A stretch of 64,000 nucleotides of DNA from Hydractinia symbiolongicarpus (lineage: Eukaryota; Cnidaria; Hydrozoa; Anthoathecata; Hydractiniidae): assembly GCF_029227915.1 (NCBI RefSeq), contig NC_079877.1, forward strand, positions 35,987,851-36,051,850, in the 5' to 3' direction. Within the stretch, counting starts at the first letter, position 1. Every line of letters begins with the position of its first letter. A program made the position numbers and the translations under genes. The notes beneath the pieces were generated by a model. The model was not told where the DNA came from and made no database searches. It was given only the letters and a program-made list of their open reading frames with translations. Below are positions 45,571 to 58,859 of the stretch, in pieces.

Positions 45571-48500
45571 TGGTGAAAAATTATAAAAAAACTACAAGTC
45601 TCATGCGTTTTAGTGGTGAAAAAATAATTTAAAAAATCGTTCGGGAAATGAGTTTACTCCCTGGGTACTTTTTTTGTATACTTTTGACTATACGGGCCGA
45701 GTCCGGGATTTACGGGAAATCGCGGGTATTCGTTTGCCGGCGATTAAACGTCTTTTAATCAGCGTCTCATCAAAAATGAAAACAATTTTGAAAACTACAA
45801 GTCTCATGCGTTTTAGTGGTGAAAAGATAATTTAAAAAATCGTTCTGGAAATGACTTTACTCACAGGGTACTTTCTTTGTATACATTCGACTATACGGGC
45901 CAAGCCGGGGATTTACAGGAAATCGCGGGTTTTCGTTTACCGGCGAATAAACCTCTTTCATTAAGCGTCTCATGAAAAATGAAAACATTTTCGAAAACCA
46001 CAAGTCTCATGCGTTTTAGTGGTGAAAAAATAATTAAAAAGATCGTTCGGTAAATGAGTTTACTCCATGGGTACTTACTTTGTATACTTTTGACTATACG
46101 GGCCGAGTCCGGGATTTACGGGAAATCGCGGGTTTTCGTTTGCCGGCGATTAAACTTCTTTTATTCAGCGTCTCATCAAAAATGAAAACATTTTTGAAAA
46201 CTACAAGTCTCATGCGTTTTAGTGGTGAGAAGATAAATTAAAAAATCGTTCTGGAAAAGAGGTTACTCTCAGGGTACTTTCTTTGTATACATTCGACTAT
46301 ACGGGCCAAGCCCGGGATTTACGGGAAATCGCGGTTTTTCGTTTGCCGGCGATTAAACTTCTTTTATTCTGCGTCCCATCAAAAATGAAAACATTTTTGA
46401 AAACTACAAGTCTCATGCGTTTTAGTGGTGAAAAGATAAATTAAAAAATCGTTCTGGAAATGAGTTTACTCTCAGGGTACTTTCTTTGTATACATTAGAC
46501 TATACGGGCCAAGCCCGGGATTTACGGGAAAGCGCGTGTTTTCGTTTGCCGGCGATTAAAGCCCTTTCATTAAGCGTCTCATCAAAGATGAACACATTTT
46601 TGAAATCTACAAGTCTCATGCGTTTTAGTGGTGAAAAGATAATTTAAAAAATCGTTCTGGAAATGACTTTACTCACAGGGTACTTTCTTTGTATACATTC
46701 GACTATACGGGCCAAGCCCGGGATTTACGGGAAATCGCGGGTTTTTGTTTGCCGGCGATTAAACCTCTTTCATTAAGCGTCTCATGAAAAATGAAAACAT
46801 TTTTAAAAACTACAAGTCTCATGCGTTTTAGTGGTGAAAAAATAATTTAAAAAATCGTTCAGGAAATGAGTTTACTCCCTGGGTACTTTCTTTGTATACT
46901 TTTGACTATACTGGCCGAGTCCGGGATTTACGGAAAATCGCGGGTTTTCGTTTGCCGGCGATTAAACTTCGTTTATTCAGCGTCTCATCAAAAATGAAAA
47001 CATTTTTGAAAACTACAAGTCTCATGCGTTTTAGTGGTGAGAAGATAATTTAAAAAATTGTTCTGGAAATGAGTTTACTCACAGGGTACTTTCTTTGTAT
47101 ACATTCGACTATACGGGCCGAGTCCGGGATTTAGGAGAAATCGCGGGTTTTCGTTTACCGGCGATTAAACTTCTTTCATTCAGCGTCTCATCAAAAATGT
47201 AAACATGTTTGAATACTACAAGTCTCATTAGTTCTTGTTGTGCAAAAATAATTTGAAAAATCGTTCGGGCAATGAGTTTACTCCCTTGGTATTTTCTTTG
47301 TACACTTTTGACTATACGGGCCGAGTCCGGGATTTACGGGAAATCGCGGGTTTTCGTTTGCCGGCGATTAAACGTCTTTTTTTCAGCGTCTCTTTAAAAA
47401 TGAAAACAATTTGGAAAACTACAAGTCTCATGCGTTTTAGTGGTGAAAAGATAATTTAAAAAATCGTTCTAGAAATGAGTTTACTCACAGGGTACTTTCT
47501 TTGTATACATTCGACTATACAGGCCAAGCCCGGGATTTACGGGAAATCGCGGGTTTTCGTTGTCCGGCGATTAAACCTCTTTCATTAAGCGTCTCATGAA
47601 AAATGAAAACATTTTTGAAAACTACAAGTCTCATGCGTTTTCGTGGTGAAAAAATAATTTAAAAAATCGTTCGGGAAATGAGTTTAATCCCTGAGCACTT
47701 TCTTTGTATACTTTTGACTATACGGGCCGAGTCTGGGATTTACGGGAAATCGCGGGTTTTCGTTTACCGGCGATTAAATTTCTTTTATTCAGCGTCTCAT
47801 CAAAAATGAAAATATTTTTGAAAACTACAAGTCTTATGCGTTTTAGTGGTGAAAAAAAATTTTAAAAATCGTTCAGGAAATAAGTTTACTCCCTTGGTAC
47901 TTTCTTTGTACACTTTTGACTATACGGGCCGAGTCCGGGATTTACGGGAAATCGCGGGTATTCGTTTGCCGGCGATTAAACGTCTTTTAATCAGCGTCTC
48001 ATCAAAAATGAAAACAATTTTGAAAACTACAAGTCTCATGCGTTTTAGTGGTGAAAAGATAATTTAAAAAATCGTTCTGGAAATGACTTTACTCACAGGG
48101 TACTTTCTTTGTATACATTCGACTATACGGGCCAAGCCCGGGATTTACGGGAAATCGCGGGTTTTCGTTTGCCGGCGATTAAACCTCTTTCATTAAGCGT
48201 CTCATGAAAAATGAAAACATTTTTGAAAACCACAAGTCTCATGCGTTTTAGTGGTGAAAAAATAATTAAAAAGATCGTTCGGTAAATGAGTTTACTCCCT
48301 GGGTACTTACTTTGTATACTTTTGACTATACGGGCCGAGTCCGGGATTTACGGGAAATCGCGGGTTTTCGTTTGCCGGCGATTAAACTTCTTTTATTCAG
48401 CGTCTCTTTAAAAATGAAAACATTTTTGAAAACTACAAGTCTCATGCGTTTTAGTGGTGAAAAGATAAATTAAAAAATCGTTCTGGAAATGAGTTTACTC

Positions 48501-50099
48501 TCAGGGTACTTTCTTTGTATACATTAGACTATACGGGCCAAGCCCGGGATTTACGGGAAATCGCGTGTTTTCGTTTGCCGGCGATTAAAGCCCTTTCATT
48601 AAGCGTCTCATCAAAGATGAACACATTTTTGAAATCTACAAGTCTCATGCGTTTTAGTGGTGAAAAGATAATTTAAAAAATCGTTCTGGAAATGACTTTA
48701 CTCACAGGGTACTTTCTTTGTATACATTCGACTATACGGGCCAAGCCCGGGATTTACGGGAAATCGCGGGTTTTCGTTTGCCGGCGATTAAACCTCTTTC
48801 ATTAAGCGTCTCATGAAAAATGAAAACATTTTTGAAAACTACAAGTCTCATGCGTTTTAGTGGTGAAAAAATAATTTAAAAAATCGTTCAGGAAATGAGT
48901 TTACTCCCTGGGTACTTTCTTTGTATACTTTTGACTATACTGGCCGAGTCCGGGATTTACGGAAAATCGCGGGTTTTCGTTTGCCGGCGATTAAACTTCG
49001 TTTATTCAGCGTCTCATCAAAAATGAAAACATTTTTGAAAACTACAAGTCTCATGCGTTTTAGTGGTGAGAAGATAATTTAAAAAATTGTTCTGGAAATG
49101 AGTTTACTCACAGGGTACTTTCTTTGTATACATTCGACTATACGGGCCGAGTCCGGGATTTAGGAGAAATCGCGGGTTTTCGTTTACCGGCGATTAAACT
49201 TCTTTCATTCAGCTCTCATCAAAAATGTAAACATGTTTGAATACTACAAGTCTCATTAGTTCTTGTTGTGCAAAAATAATTTGAAAAATCGTTCGGGCAA
49301 TGAGTTTACTCCCTTGGTATTTTCTTTGTACACTTTTGACTATACGGGCCGAGTCCGGGATTTACGGGAAATTGCGGGTTTTCGTTTGCCGGCGATTAAA
49401 CGTCTTTTATTCAGCGTCTCTTTAAAAATGAAAACAATTTGGAAAACTACAAGTCTCATGCGTTTTAGTGGTGAAAAGATAATTTAAAAAATCGTTCTAG
49501 AAATGAGTTTACTCACAGGGTACTTTTTTTGCATACATTCGACTATACAGGCCAAGCCCGGGATTTACGGGAAATCGCGGGTTTTCGTTTGCCGGCGATT
49601 AAACCTCTTTCATTAAGCGTCTCATGAAAAATGAAAACATTTTTGAAAACTACAAGTCTCATGCGTTTTCGTGGTGAAAAAATAATTTAAAAAATCGTTC
49701 GGGAAATGGGTTTAATCCCTGAGCACTTTCTTTGTATACTTTTGACTATACGGGCCGAGTCTGGGATTTACGGGAAATCGCGGGTTTTCGTTTACCGGCG
49801 ATTAAACTTCTTTTATTCAGCGTCTCATCAAAAATGAAAATATTTTTGAAAACTACAAGTCTCATGCGTTTTAGTGGTGAAAAAAAATTTTAAAAATCGT
49901 TCAGGAAATAAGTTTACTCCCTTGGTACTTTCTTTGTACACTTTTGACTATACGGGCCGAGTCCGGGATTTACGGGAAATCGCGGGTATTCGTTTGCCGG
50001 CGATTAAACGTCTTTTAATCAGCGTCTCATCAAAAATGAAAACAATTTTGAAAACTACAAGTCTCATGCGTTTTAGTGGTGAAAAGATAATTTAAAAAA

Positions 50100-50960
50100 T
50101 CGTTCTGGAAATGACTTTACTCACAGGGTACTTTCTTTGTATACATTCGACTATACGGGCCAAGCCGGGGATTTACAGGAAATCGCAGGTTTTCGTTTAC
50201 CGGCGAATAAACCTCTTTCATTAAGCGTCTCATGAAAAATGAAAACATTTTTGAAAACCACAAGTCTCATGCGTTTTAGTGGTGAAAAAATAATTAAAAA
50301 GATCGTTCGGTAAATGAGTTTACTCCCTGGGTACTTACTTTGTATACTTTTGACTATACGGGCCGAGTCCGGGATTTACGGGAAATCGCGGGTTTTCGTT
50401 TGCCGGCGATTAAACTTCTTTTATTCAGCGTCTCTTTAAAAATGAAAACATTTTTGAAAACTACAAGTCTCATGCGTTTTAGTGGTGAAAAGATAAATTA
50501 AAAAATCGTTCTGGAAATGAGTTTACTCTCAGGGTACTTTCTTTGTATACATTCGACTATACGGGCCAAGCCGGGGATTTACAGGAAATCGCAGGTTTTC
50601 GTTTACCGGCGAATAAACCTCTTTCATTAAGCGTCTCATGAAAAATGAAAACATTTTTGAAAACCACAAGTCTCATGCGTTTTAGTGGTGAAAAAATAAT
50701 TAAAAAGATCGTTCGGTAAATGAGTTTACTCCCTGGGTACTTACTTTGTATACTTTTGACTATACGGGCCGAGTCCGGGATTTACGGGAAATCGCGGGTT
50801 TTCGTTTGCCGGCGATTAAACTTCTTTTATTCAGCGTCTCTTTAAAAATGAAAACATTTTTGAAAACTACAAGTCTCATGCGTTTTAGTGGTGAAAAGAT
50901 AAATTAAAAAATCGTTCTGGAAATGAGTTTACTCTCAGGGTACTTTCTTTGTATACATTA
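50100..50960. repeat. 406-bp (2-monomer) recent tandem duplication
   Basis: The variant CAAGCCGGGGATTTACAGG with CGCAGGTTTTCG at 50161 recurs at 50567. It is followed in both copies by the GCGAATAAACC monomer and the GATCGTTCGGTAAATG monomer. Confidence 0.8.
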
Positions 50961-53900
50961 GACTATACGGGCCAAGCCCGGGATTTACGGGAAATCGCGT
51001 GTTTTCGTTTGCCGGCGATTAAAGCCCTTTCATTAAGCGTCTCATCAAAGATGAACACATTTTTGAAATCTACAAGTCTCATGCGTTTTAGTGGTGAAAA
51101 GATAATTTAAAAAATCGTTCTGGAAATGACTTTACTCACAGGGTACTTTCTTTGTATACATTCGACTATACGGGCCAAGCCAGGGTTTTACGGGAAATCG
51201 CGGGTTTTCGTTTGCCGGCGATTAAACCTCTTTCATTAAGCGGCTCATGAAAAATGAAAACATTTTTGAAAACTACAAGTCTCATGCGTTTTAGTGGTGA
51301 AAAAATAATTTAAAAAATCGTTCAGGAAATGAGTTTACTCCCTGGGTACTTTCTTTGTATACTTTTGACTATACTGGCCGAGTCCGGGATTTACGGAAAA
51401 TCGCGGGTTTTCGTTTGCCGGCGATTAAACTTCGTTTATTCAGCGTCTCATCAAAAATGAAAACATTTTTGAAAACTACAAGTCTCATGCGTTTTAGTGG
51501 TGAGAAGATAATTTAAAAAATTGTTCTGGAAATGAGTTTACTCACAGGGTACTTTCTTTGTATACATTCGACTATACGGGCCGAGTCCGGGATTTAGGAG
51601 AAATCGCGGGTTTTCGTTTACCGGCGATTAAACTTCTTTTATTCAGCGTCTCATCAAAAATGTAAACATGTTTGAATACTACTAGTCTCATTAGTTCTTG
51701 TTGTGCAAAAATAATTTGAAAAATCGTTCGGGAAATGAGTTTACTCCCTTGGTATTTTCTTTGTACACTTTTGACTATACGGGCCGAGTCCGGGATTTAC
51801 GGGAAATCGCGGGTTTTCGTTTGCCGGCGATTAAACGTCTTTTATTCAGCGTCTCTTTAAAAATGAAAACAATTTGGAAAACTACAAGTCTCATGCGTTT
51901 TAGTGGTGAAAAGATAATTTAAAAAATCGTTCTAGAAATGAGTTTACTCACAGGGTACTTTCTTTGTATACATTCGACTATACAGGCCAAGCCCGGGATT
52001 TACGGGAAATCGCGGGTTTTCGTTTGCCGGCGATTAAACCTCTTTCATTAAGCGTCTCATGAAAAATGAAAACATTTTTGAAAACTACAAGTCTCATGCG
52101 TTTTCGTGGTGAAAAAATAATTTAAAAAATCGTTCGGGAAATGAGTTTACTCCCTGAGCACTTTCTTTGTATACTTTTGACTATACGGGCCGAGTCTGGG
52201 ATTTACGGGAAATCGCGGGTTTTCGTTTACCGGCGATTAAACTTCTTTTATTCAGCGTCTCATCAAAAATGAAAATATTTTTGAAAACTACAAGTCTCAT
52301 GCGTTTTAGTGGTGAAAAAAAATTTTAAAAATCGTTCAGGAAATAAGTATACTCCCTTGGTACTTTCTTTGTACACTTTTGACTATACGGGGCGAGTCCG
52401 GGATTTACGGGAAATCGCGGGTATTCGTTTGCCGGCGATTAAACGTCTTTTAATCAGCGTCTCATCAAAAATGAAAACAATTTTGAAAACTACAAGTCTC
52501 ATGCGTTTTAGTGGTGAAAAGATAATTTAAAAAATCGTTCTGGAAATGACTTTACTCACAGGGTACTTTCTTTGTATACATTCGACTATACGGGCCAAGC
52601 CGGGGATTTACAGGAAATCGCGGGTTTTCGTTTACCGGCGAATAAACCTCTTTCATTAAGCGTCTCATGAAAAATGAAAACATTTTTGAAAACCACAATG
52701 CTCATGCGTTTTAGTGGTGAAAAAATAATTAAAAAGATCGTTCGGTAAATGAGTTTACTTCCTGGGTACTTACTTTGTATACTTTTGACTATACGGGCCG
52801 AGTCCGGGATTTACGGGAAATCGCGGGTTTTCGTTTGCCGGCGATTAAACTTCTTTTATTCAGCGTCTCATCAAAAATGAAAACATTTTTGAAAACTACA
52901 AGTCTCATGCGTTTTAGTGGTGAGAAGATAAATTAAAAAATCGTTCTTGAAAAGAGTTTACTCTCAGGGTACTTTCTTTGTATACATTCGACTATACGGG
53001 CCAAGCCCGGGATTTACGTGAAATCGCGGGTTTTCGTTTGCCAGCGATTAAACTTCTTTTATTCTGCGTCCCATCAAAAATGAAAACATTTTTGAAAACT
53101 ACAAGTCTCATGCGTTTTAGTGGTGAAGAGATAAATTAAAAAATCGTTCTGGAAATGAGTTTACTCTCAGGGTACTTTCTTTGTATACATTCGACTATAC
53201 GGGCCAAGCCCGGGATTTACGGGAAATCGCGTGTTTTCGTTTGCCGGCGATTAAAGCCCTTTCATTAAGCGTCTCATCAAAGATGAACACATTTTTGAAA
53301 TCTACAAGTCTCATGCGTTTTAGTGGTGAAAAGATAATTTAAAAAATCGTTCTGGAAATGACTTTACTCACAGGGTACTTTCTTTGTATACATTCGACTA
53401 TACGGGCCAAGCTCGGGATTTACGGGAAATCGCGGGTTTTCGTTTGCCGGCGATTAAACCTCTTTCATTAAGCGTCTCATGAAAAATGAAAACATTTTTG
53501 AAAACTACAAGTCTCATGCGTTTTAGTGGTGAAAAAATAATTTAAAAAATCGTTCAGGAAATGAGTTTACTCCCTGGGTACTTTCTTTGTATACTTTTGA
53601 CTATACGGGCCGAGTCCGGGATTTACGGAAAATCGCGGGTTTTCGTTTGCCGGCGATTAAACTTCGTTTATTCAGCGTCTCATGAAAAATGAAAACATTT
53701 TTGAAAACTACAAGTCTCATGCGTTTTAGTGGTGAGAAGATAATTTAAAAAATTGTTCTGGAAATGAGTTTACTCACAGGGTACTTTCTTTGTATACATT
53801 CTTCTATACGGGCCGAGTCCGGGATTTAGGAGAAATCGCGGGTTTTCGTTTACCGGCGATTAAACTTCTTTTATTCAGCGTCTCATCAAAAATGTAAACA

Positions 53901-54119
53901 TGTTTGAATACTACAAGTCTCATTAGTTCTTGTTGTGCAAAAATAATTTGAAAAATCGTTCGGGCATTGAGTTTACTCCCTTGGTATTTTCTTTGTACAC
54001 TTTTGACTATACGGGCCGAGTCTGGGATTTACGGGAAATCGCGGGTTTTCGTTTGCCGGCGATTAAACTTCGTTTATTGAGCGTCTCTTTAAAAATGAAA
54101 ACAATTTGGAAAACTACAA

Positions 54120-56755
54120 GTCTCATGCGTTTTCGTGGTGAAAAAATAATTTAAAAAATTGTTCGGGAAATGAGTTTACTCCCTGAGCACTTTCTTTGTA
54201 TACTTTTGACTATACGGGCCGAGTCTGGGATTTACGGGAAATCGCGGGTTTTTGTTTTCCGGCGATTAAACTTCTTTTATTCAGCGTCGCATCAAAAATG
54301 AAAACATTTTTGAAAACTACAAGTCTCATGCTTTTTAGTGGTGAAAAGATAATTTAAAAAATCGTTCTGGAAATGAGTTTACTCACAGGGTACTTTCTTT
54401 GTTTACATTCGACTATACGGGCCAAGCCCAGGATTTACGGGAAATCGCATGTTTTCGTTTGCCGGCGATTAAACCTCTTTTATTCAGCGTCTCATCAAAA
54501 ATGAAAACATTTTTGAAAACTACAAGTCTCATGCGTTTTAGTGGTGAAATCATAATTTAAAAAATCGTTCGGGAAATGAGTTTACTCCCTGGGTACATTC
54601 TTTGTATACTTTTGACTATACGGTCCGAGTCCGGGATTTAGGGGAAATCGCAGGTTTTCGTTTGCCGGCGATTAAACTTCCTTTATTCAGCGTCTCATCA
54701 AAAATGAAAATATTTTTGAAAACTACAAGTCTCATGCGTTTTAGTGGTGAAAAAATAATTTAAAAAATCGTTCGGGAAATGAGTTTACTCCCTTGGTACT
54801 TTCTTTGTATACTTTTGACTATACGGGCCGAGTCCGGGATTTACGGGAAATCGCAGGTTTTCGTTTGCCGGCGATTAAACTACTTTTATTCAGCGTCTCA
54901 TTAAAAATGAAAACAATTTTGAAAACTACAAGTCTCATGCGTTTTAGTGGTGAGAAGGTAAATTAAAAAATCGTTCTGGAAAAGAGTTTACTCTCAGGGT
55001 ACTTTCTTTGTATACATTTGACTATACGGGCCAAGCCCGGGATTTACGGGAAATCGCGTGTTTTCGTTTGCTGGCAATTAAACCTCTTTCATTAAGCGTC
55101 TCATCCAAAATGAACACATTTTTGAAAACTACAAGTCTCATGCGTTTTAGTGGTGAAAAGATAATTTAAAAAATCGTTCTGGAAATCACTTTACTCACAG
55201 GTTACATTCTTTGTATACATTCGACTATACGGGCCAAGCCCGGGATTTACGGGAAATCGCGGGTTTTCGTTTGCCGGCGATTAAACTTCTTTTATTTAGC
55301 GTCTCATCAAAAATGTAAACATGTTTGAATACTACAAGTCTCATGCGTTTTAGTGGTGAAAAGATAATTTAAAAAATCGTTCTAGAAATGAGTTTACTCA
55401 CAGGGTACTTTCTTTGTATACATTCGACTATACAGGCCAAGCCCGGGATTTACGGGAAATCGCGGGTTTTCGTTTGCCGGCGATTAAACCTCTTTCATTA
55501 AGCGTCTCATGAAAAATGAAAACATTTTTGAAAACTACAAGTCTCATGCGTTTTCGTTGTGAAAAAATAATTTAAAAAATTGTTCGGGAAATGAGTTTAC
55601 TCCCTGAGCACTTTCTTTGTATACTTTTGACTATACGGGCCGAGTCTGGGATTTACGGGAAATCGCGGGTTTTTGTTTTCCGGCGATTAAACTTCTTTTA
55701 TTCAGCGTCGCATCAAAAATGAAAACATTTTTGAAAACTACAAGTCTCATGCTTTTTAGTGGTGAAAAGATAATTTAAAAAATCGTTCTGGAAATGAGTT
55801 TACTCACAGGGTACTTTCTTTGTTTACATTCGACTATACGGGCCAAGCCCAGGATTTACGGGAAATCGCATGTTTTCGTTTGCCGGCGATTAAACCTCTT
55901 TTATTCAGCGTCTCATCAAAAATGAAAACATTTTTGAAAACTACAAGTCTCATGCGTTTTAGTGGTGAAATCATAATTTAAAAAATCGTTCGGGAAATGA
56001 GTTTACTCCCTGGGTACATTCTTTGTATACTTTTGACTATACGGTCCGAGTCCGGGATTTAGGGGAAATCGCAGGTTTTCGTTTGCCGGCGATTAAACTT
56101 CCTTTATTCAGCGTCTCATCAAAAATCAAAATATTTTTGAAAACTACAAGTCTCATGCGTTTTAGTGGTGAAAAAATAATTTAAAAAATCGTTCGGGAAA
56201 TGAGTTTACTCCCTTGGTACTTTCTTTGTATACTTTTGACTATACGGGCCGAGTCCGGGATTTACGGGAAATCGCAGGTTTTCGTTTGCCGGCGATTAAA
56301 CTACTTTTATTCAGCGTCTCATTAAAAATGAAAACAATTTTGAAAACTACAAGTCTCATGCAGTGGTGAGAAGGTAAATTAAAAAATCGTTCTGGAAAAG
56401 AGTTTACTCTCAGGGTACTTTCTTTGTATACATTTGACTATACGGGCCAAGCCCGGGATTTACGGGAAATCGCGTGTTTTCGTTTGCTGGCAATTAAACC
56501 TCTTTCATTAAGCGTCTCATCCAAAATGAACACATTTTTGAAAACTACAAGTCTCATGCGTTTTAGTGGTGAAAAGATAATTTAAAAAATCGTTCTGGAA
56601 ATCACTTTACTCACAGGTTACATTCTTTGTATACATTCGACTATACGGGCCAAGCCCGGGATTTACGGGAAATCGCGGGTTTTCGTTTGCCGGCGATTAA
56701 ACTTCTTTTATTTAGCGTCTCATCAAAAATGTAAACATGTTTGAATACTACAAGT
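54120..56755. repeat. 1.421-kb (7-monomer) tandem duplication
   Basis: The rare TTTGTTTACATTCG is at about 54401 and 55822 (offset 1421, exactly seven monomers). The GGAAATCACTTTACTC/GGTTACATTC monomer is at 55181 and 56597 (offset 1416). The 5-bp difference is explained by loss of GTTTT in CATGCAGTGGTG near 56360 in the second copy. Confidence 0.85.
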
Positions 56756-58859
56756 CTCATTAGTTCTTGTTGTGCAAAAATAATTTGAAAAATCGTTCGG
56801 GAAATGAGTTTACTCCCTTGGTATTTTCTTTGTACACTTTTGACTATACGGGCCGAGTCCGGGATTTACGGGAAATCGCGGGTTTTCGTTTGCCGGCGAT
56901 TAAACGTCTTTTATTCAGCGTCTCTTTAACAATGAAAACAATTTGGAAAACTACAAGTCTCATGCGTTTTCGTGGTGAAAAAATAATTTAAAAAATTGTT
57001 CGGGAAATGAGTTTACTCCCTTGGTACTTTCTTTGTACACTTTTGACTATACGGGCCGAGTCCGGGATTTACGGAAATCGCGGGTTTTCGTTTGCCGGCG
57101 ATTAAACGTCTTTTATTCAGCGTCTCATCAAAAGTGAAATCATTTTTGAAAACTACAAGTCTCATGCGTTTTAGTGGTGAAAAGATAATTTAAAAAATCG
57201 TTCTGGAAATGAGATTACTCACAGGGTACTTTCTTTGTATACATTCGACTATACGGGCCAAACCAGGGATTTACGGGAAATCGCGGGTTTTCGTTTGCCG
57301 GCCATTAAACCTCTTTCATTAAGCGTCTCATGTAAAATGAAAACATTTTTGAAAACTACAAGTCTAATGCGTTTTAGTGGTGAAAAATTAATTTAAAAAA
57401 TCGTTCGGGAAATGAGTTTACTCCCTAGGTACATTCTTTGTATACTTTTGACTATACGGTCCGAGTCCGGGATTTAGGGGAAATCGCAGGTTTTCGTTTG
57501 CCGGCGATTAAACTTCTTTTATTCAGCGTCTCATCAAAAATGAAACTATTTTTGAAAACTACAAGTCTCATGTGTTTTAGTGGTGAAAAAATAATTTAAA
57601 AAATCGTTCGGGAAATGAGTTTACTCCCTTGGTACTTTCTTTGTACACTTTTGACTATACGGGCCGAGTCCGGGATTTACGGAAATCGCGGGTTTTCGTT
57701 TGCCGGCGATTAAACGTCTTTTATTCAGCGTCTCATCAAAAGTGAAATCATTTTTGAAAACTACAAGTCTCATGCGTTTTAGTGGTGAAAAGATAATTTA
57801 AAAAATCGTTCTGGAAATGAGATTACTCACAGGGTACTTTCTTTGTATACATTCGACTATACGGGCCAAACCAGGGATTTACGGGAAATCGCGGGTTTTC
57901 GTTTACCGGCCATTAAACCTCTTTCATTAAGCGTCTCATGTAAAATGAAAACATTTTTGAAAACTACAAGTCTAATGCGTTTTAGTGGTGAAAAATTAAT
58001 TTAAAAAATCGTTCGGGAAATGAGTTTACTCACAGGGTACTTTCTTTGTATACATTCGACTATACGGGCGAAACCCAGGATTTACGGGAAATCGCGTGTT
58101 TTCGTTTGCCGGCGATTAAAACTCTTTCATTAAGCGACTCATCAAAAATGAAAACATTTTTGAAAACTATAAGTCTCATGCGTTCTAGTGGTGAAAAAAT
58201 AATTTAAAAATTCGTTCGGGAAATGAGTTTACTCCCTGGGTACATTCTTTGTATACATTTTACTATACGGGCCAAGCCCGGGATTTACGGGAAATCGCGG
58301 GTTTTCTTTTGCTGCCGATTCAAGCTTTTTCATTAAGCGTCTCATCAAAAATGAAAACATTTTTGAAAACTAAAAGTCTCATGCGTTTTAGTGGTGGAAA
58401 AATAATTTAAAAAATCGTTCGGGAAATGAGTTTACTCCCTTGGTACTTTCTTTGTATACTTTTGACTATACGGGCCGAGTCCGGGATTTACGGGAAATCG
58501 CAGGTTTTCGTTTGCCGGCGATTAAACTACTTTTATTCAGCGTCTCATCAAAAATGAAAACATTTTTGAAAACTAAAAGTCTCATGCGTTTTAGTGGTGA
58601 AAAAATAATTTAAAAAATCGTTCGGGAAATGAGTTTACTCCCTGGGTACTTTCTTTGTATACTTTTGACTATACGGGCCGAGTCCGGGATTTACGGGAAA
58701 TAGCGGGTTTTCGTTTGCCGGCCATTAAACTTCTTTCCTTAAGCGTCTCATGTAAAATGAAAACATTTTTGAAAACTACAAGTCTAATGCGTTTTAGTGG
58801 TGAAAAAATAATTTAAAAAATCGCTCGGGAAATGAGTTTACTCCCTGGGTACTTTCTTT

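Larger units (their letters stand above)
37230..48180. repeat. ~5.1-kb higher-order repeat, second copy with 1,015-bp insertion and one-monomer loss
   Basis: Block 37.23-39.44 kb matches 42.34-44.55 kb at an offset of 5116 bp; for example AGATCAATTAAAAAATC is at 37621 and 42737. Block 39.7-42.28 kb then matches 45.6-48.2 kb at an offset of 5929 bp. The difference is explained by a 1,015-bp tandem duplication (43.54-45.56 kb) and the loss of one 203-bp monomer near 45.69 kb: 5116 + 1015 - 202 = 5929. 5116 itself is 25 monomers plus one 43-bp partial duplication, to within 2 bases. Confidence 0.85.
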
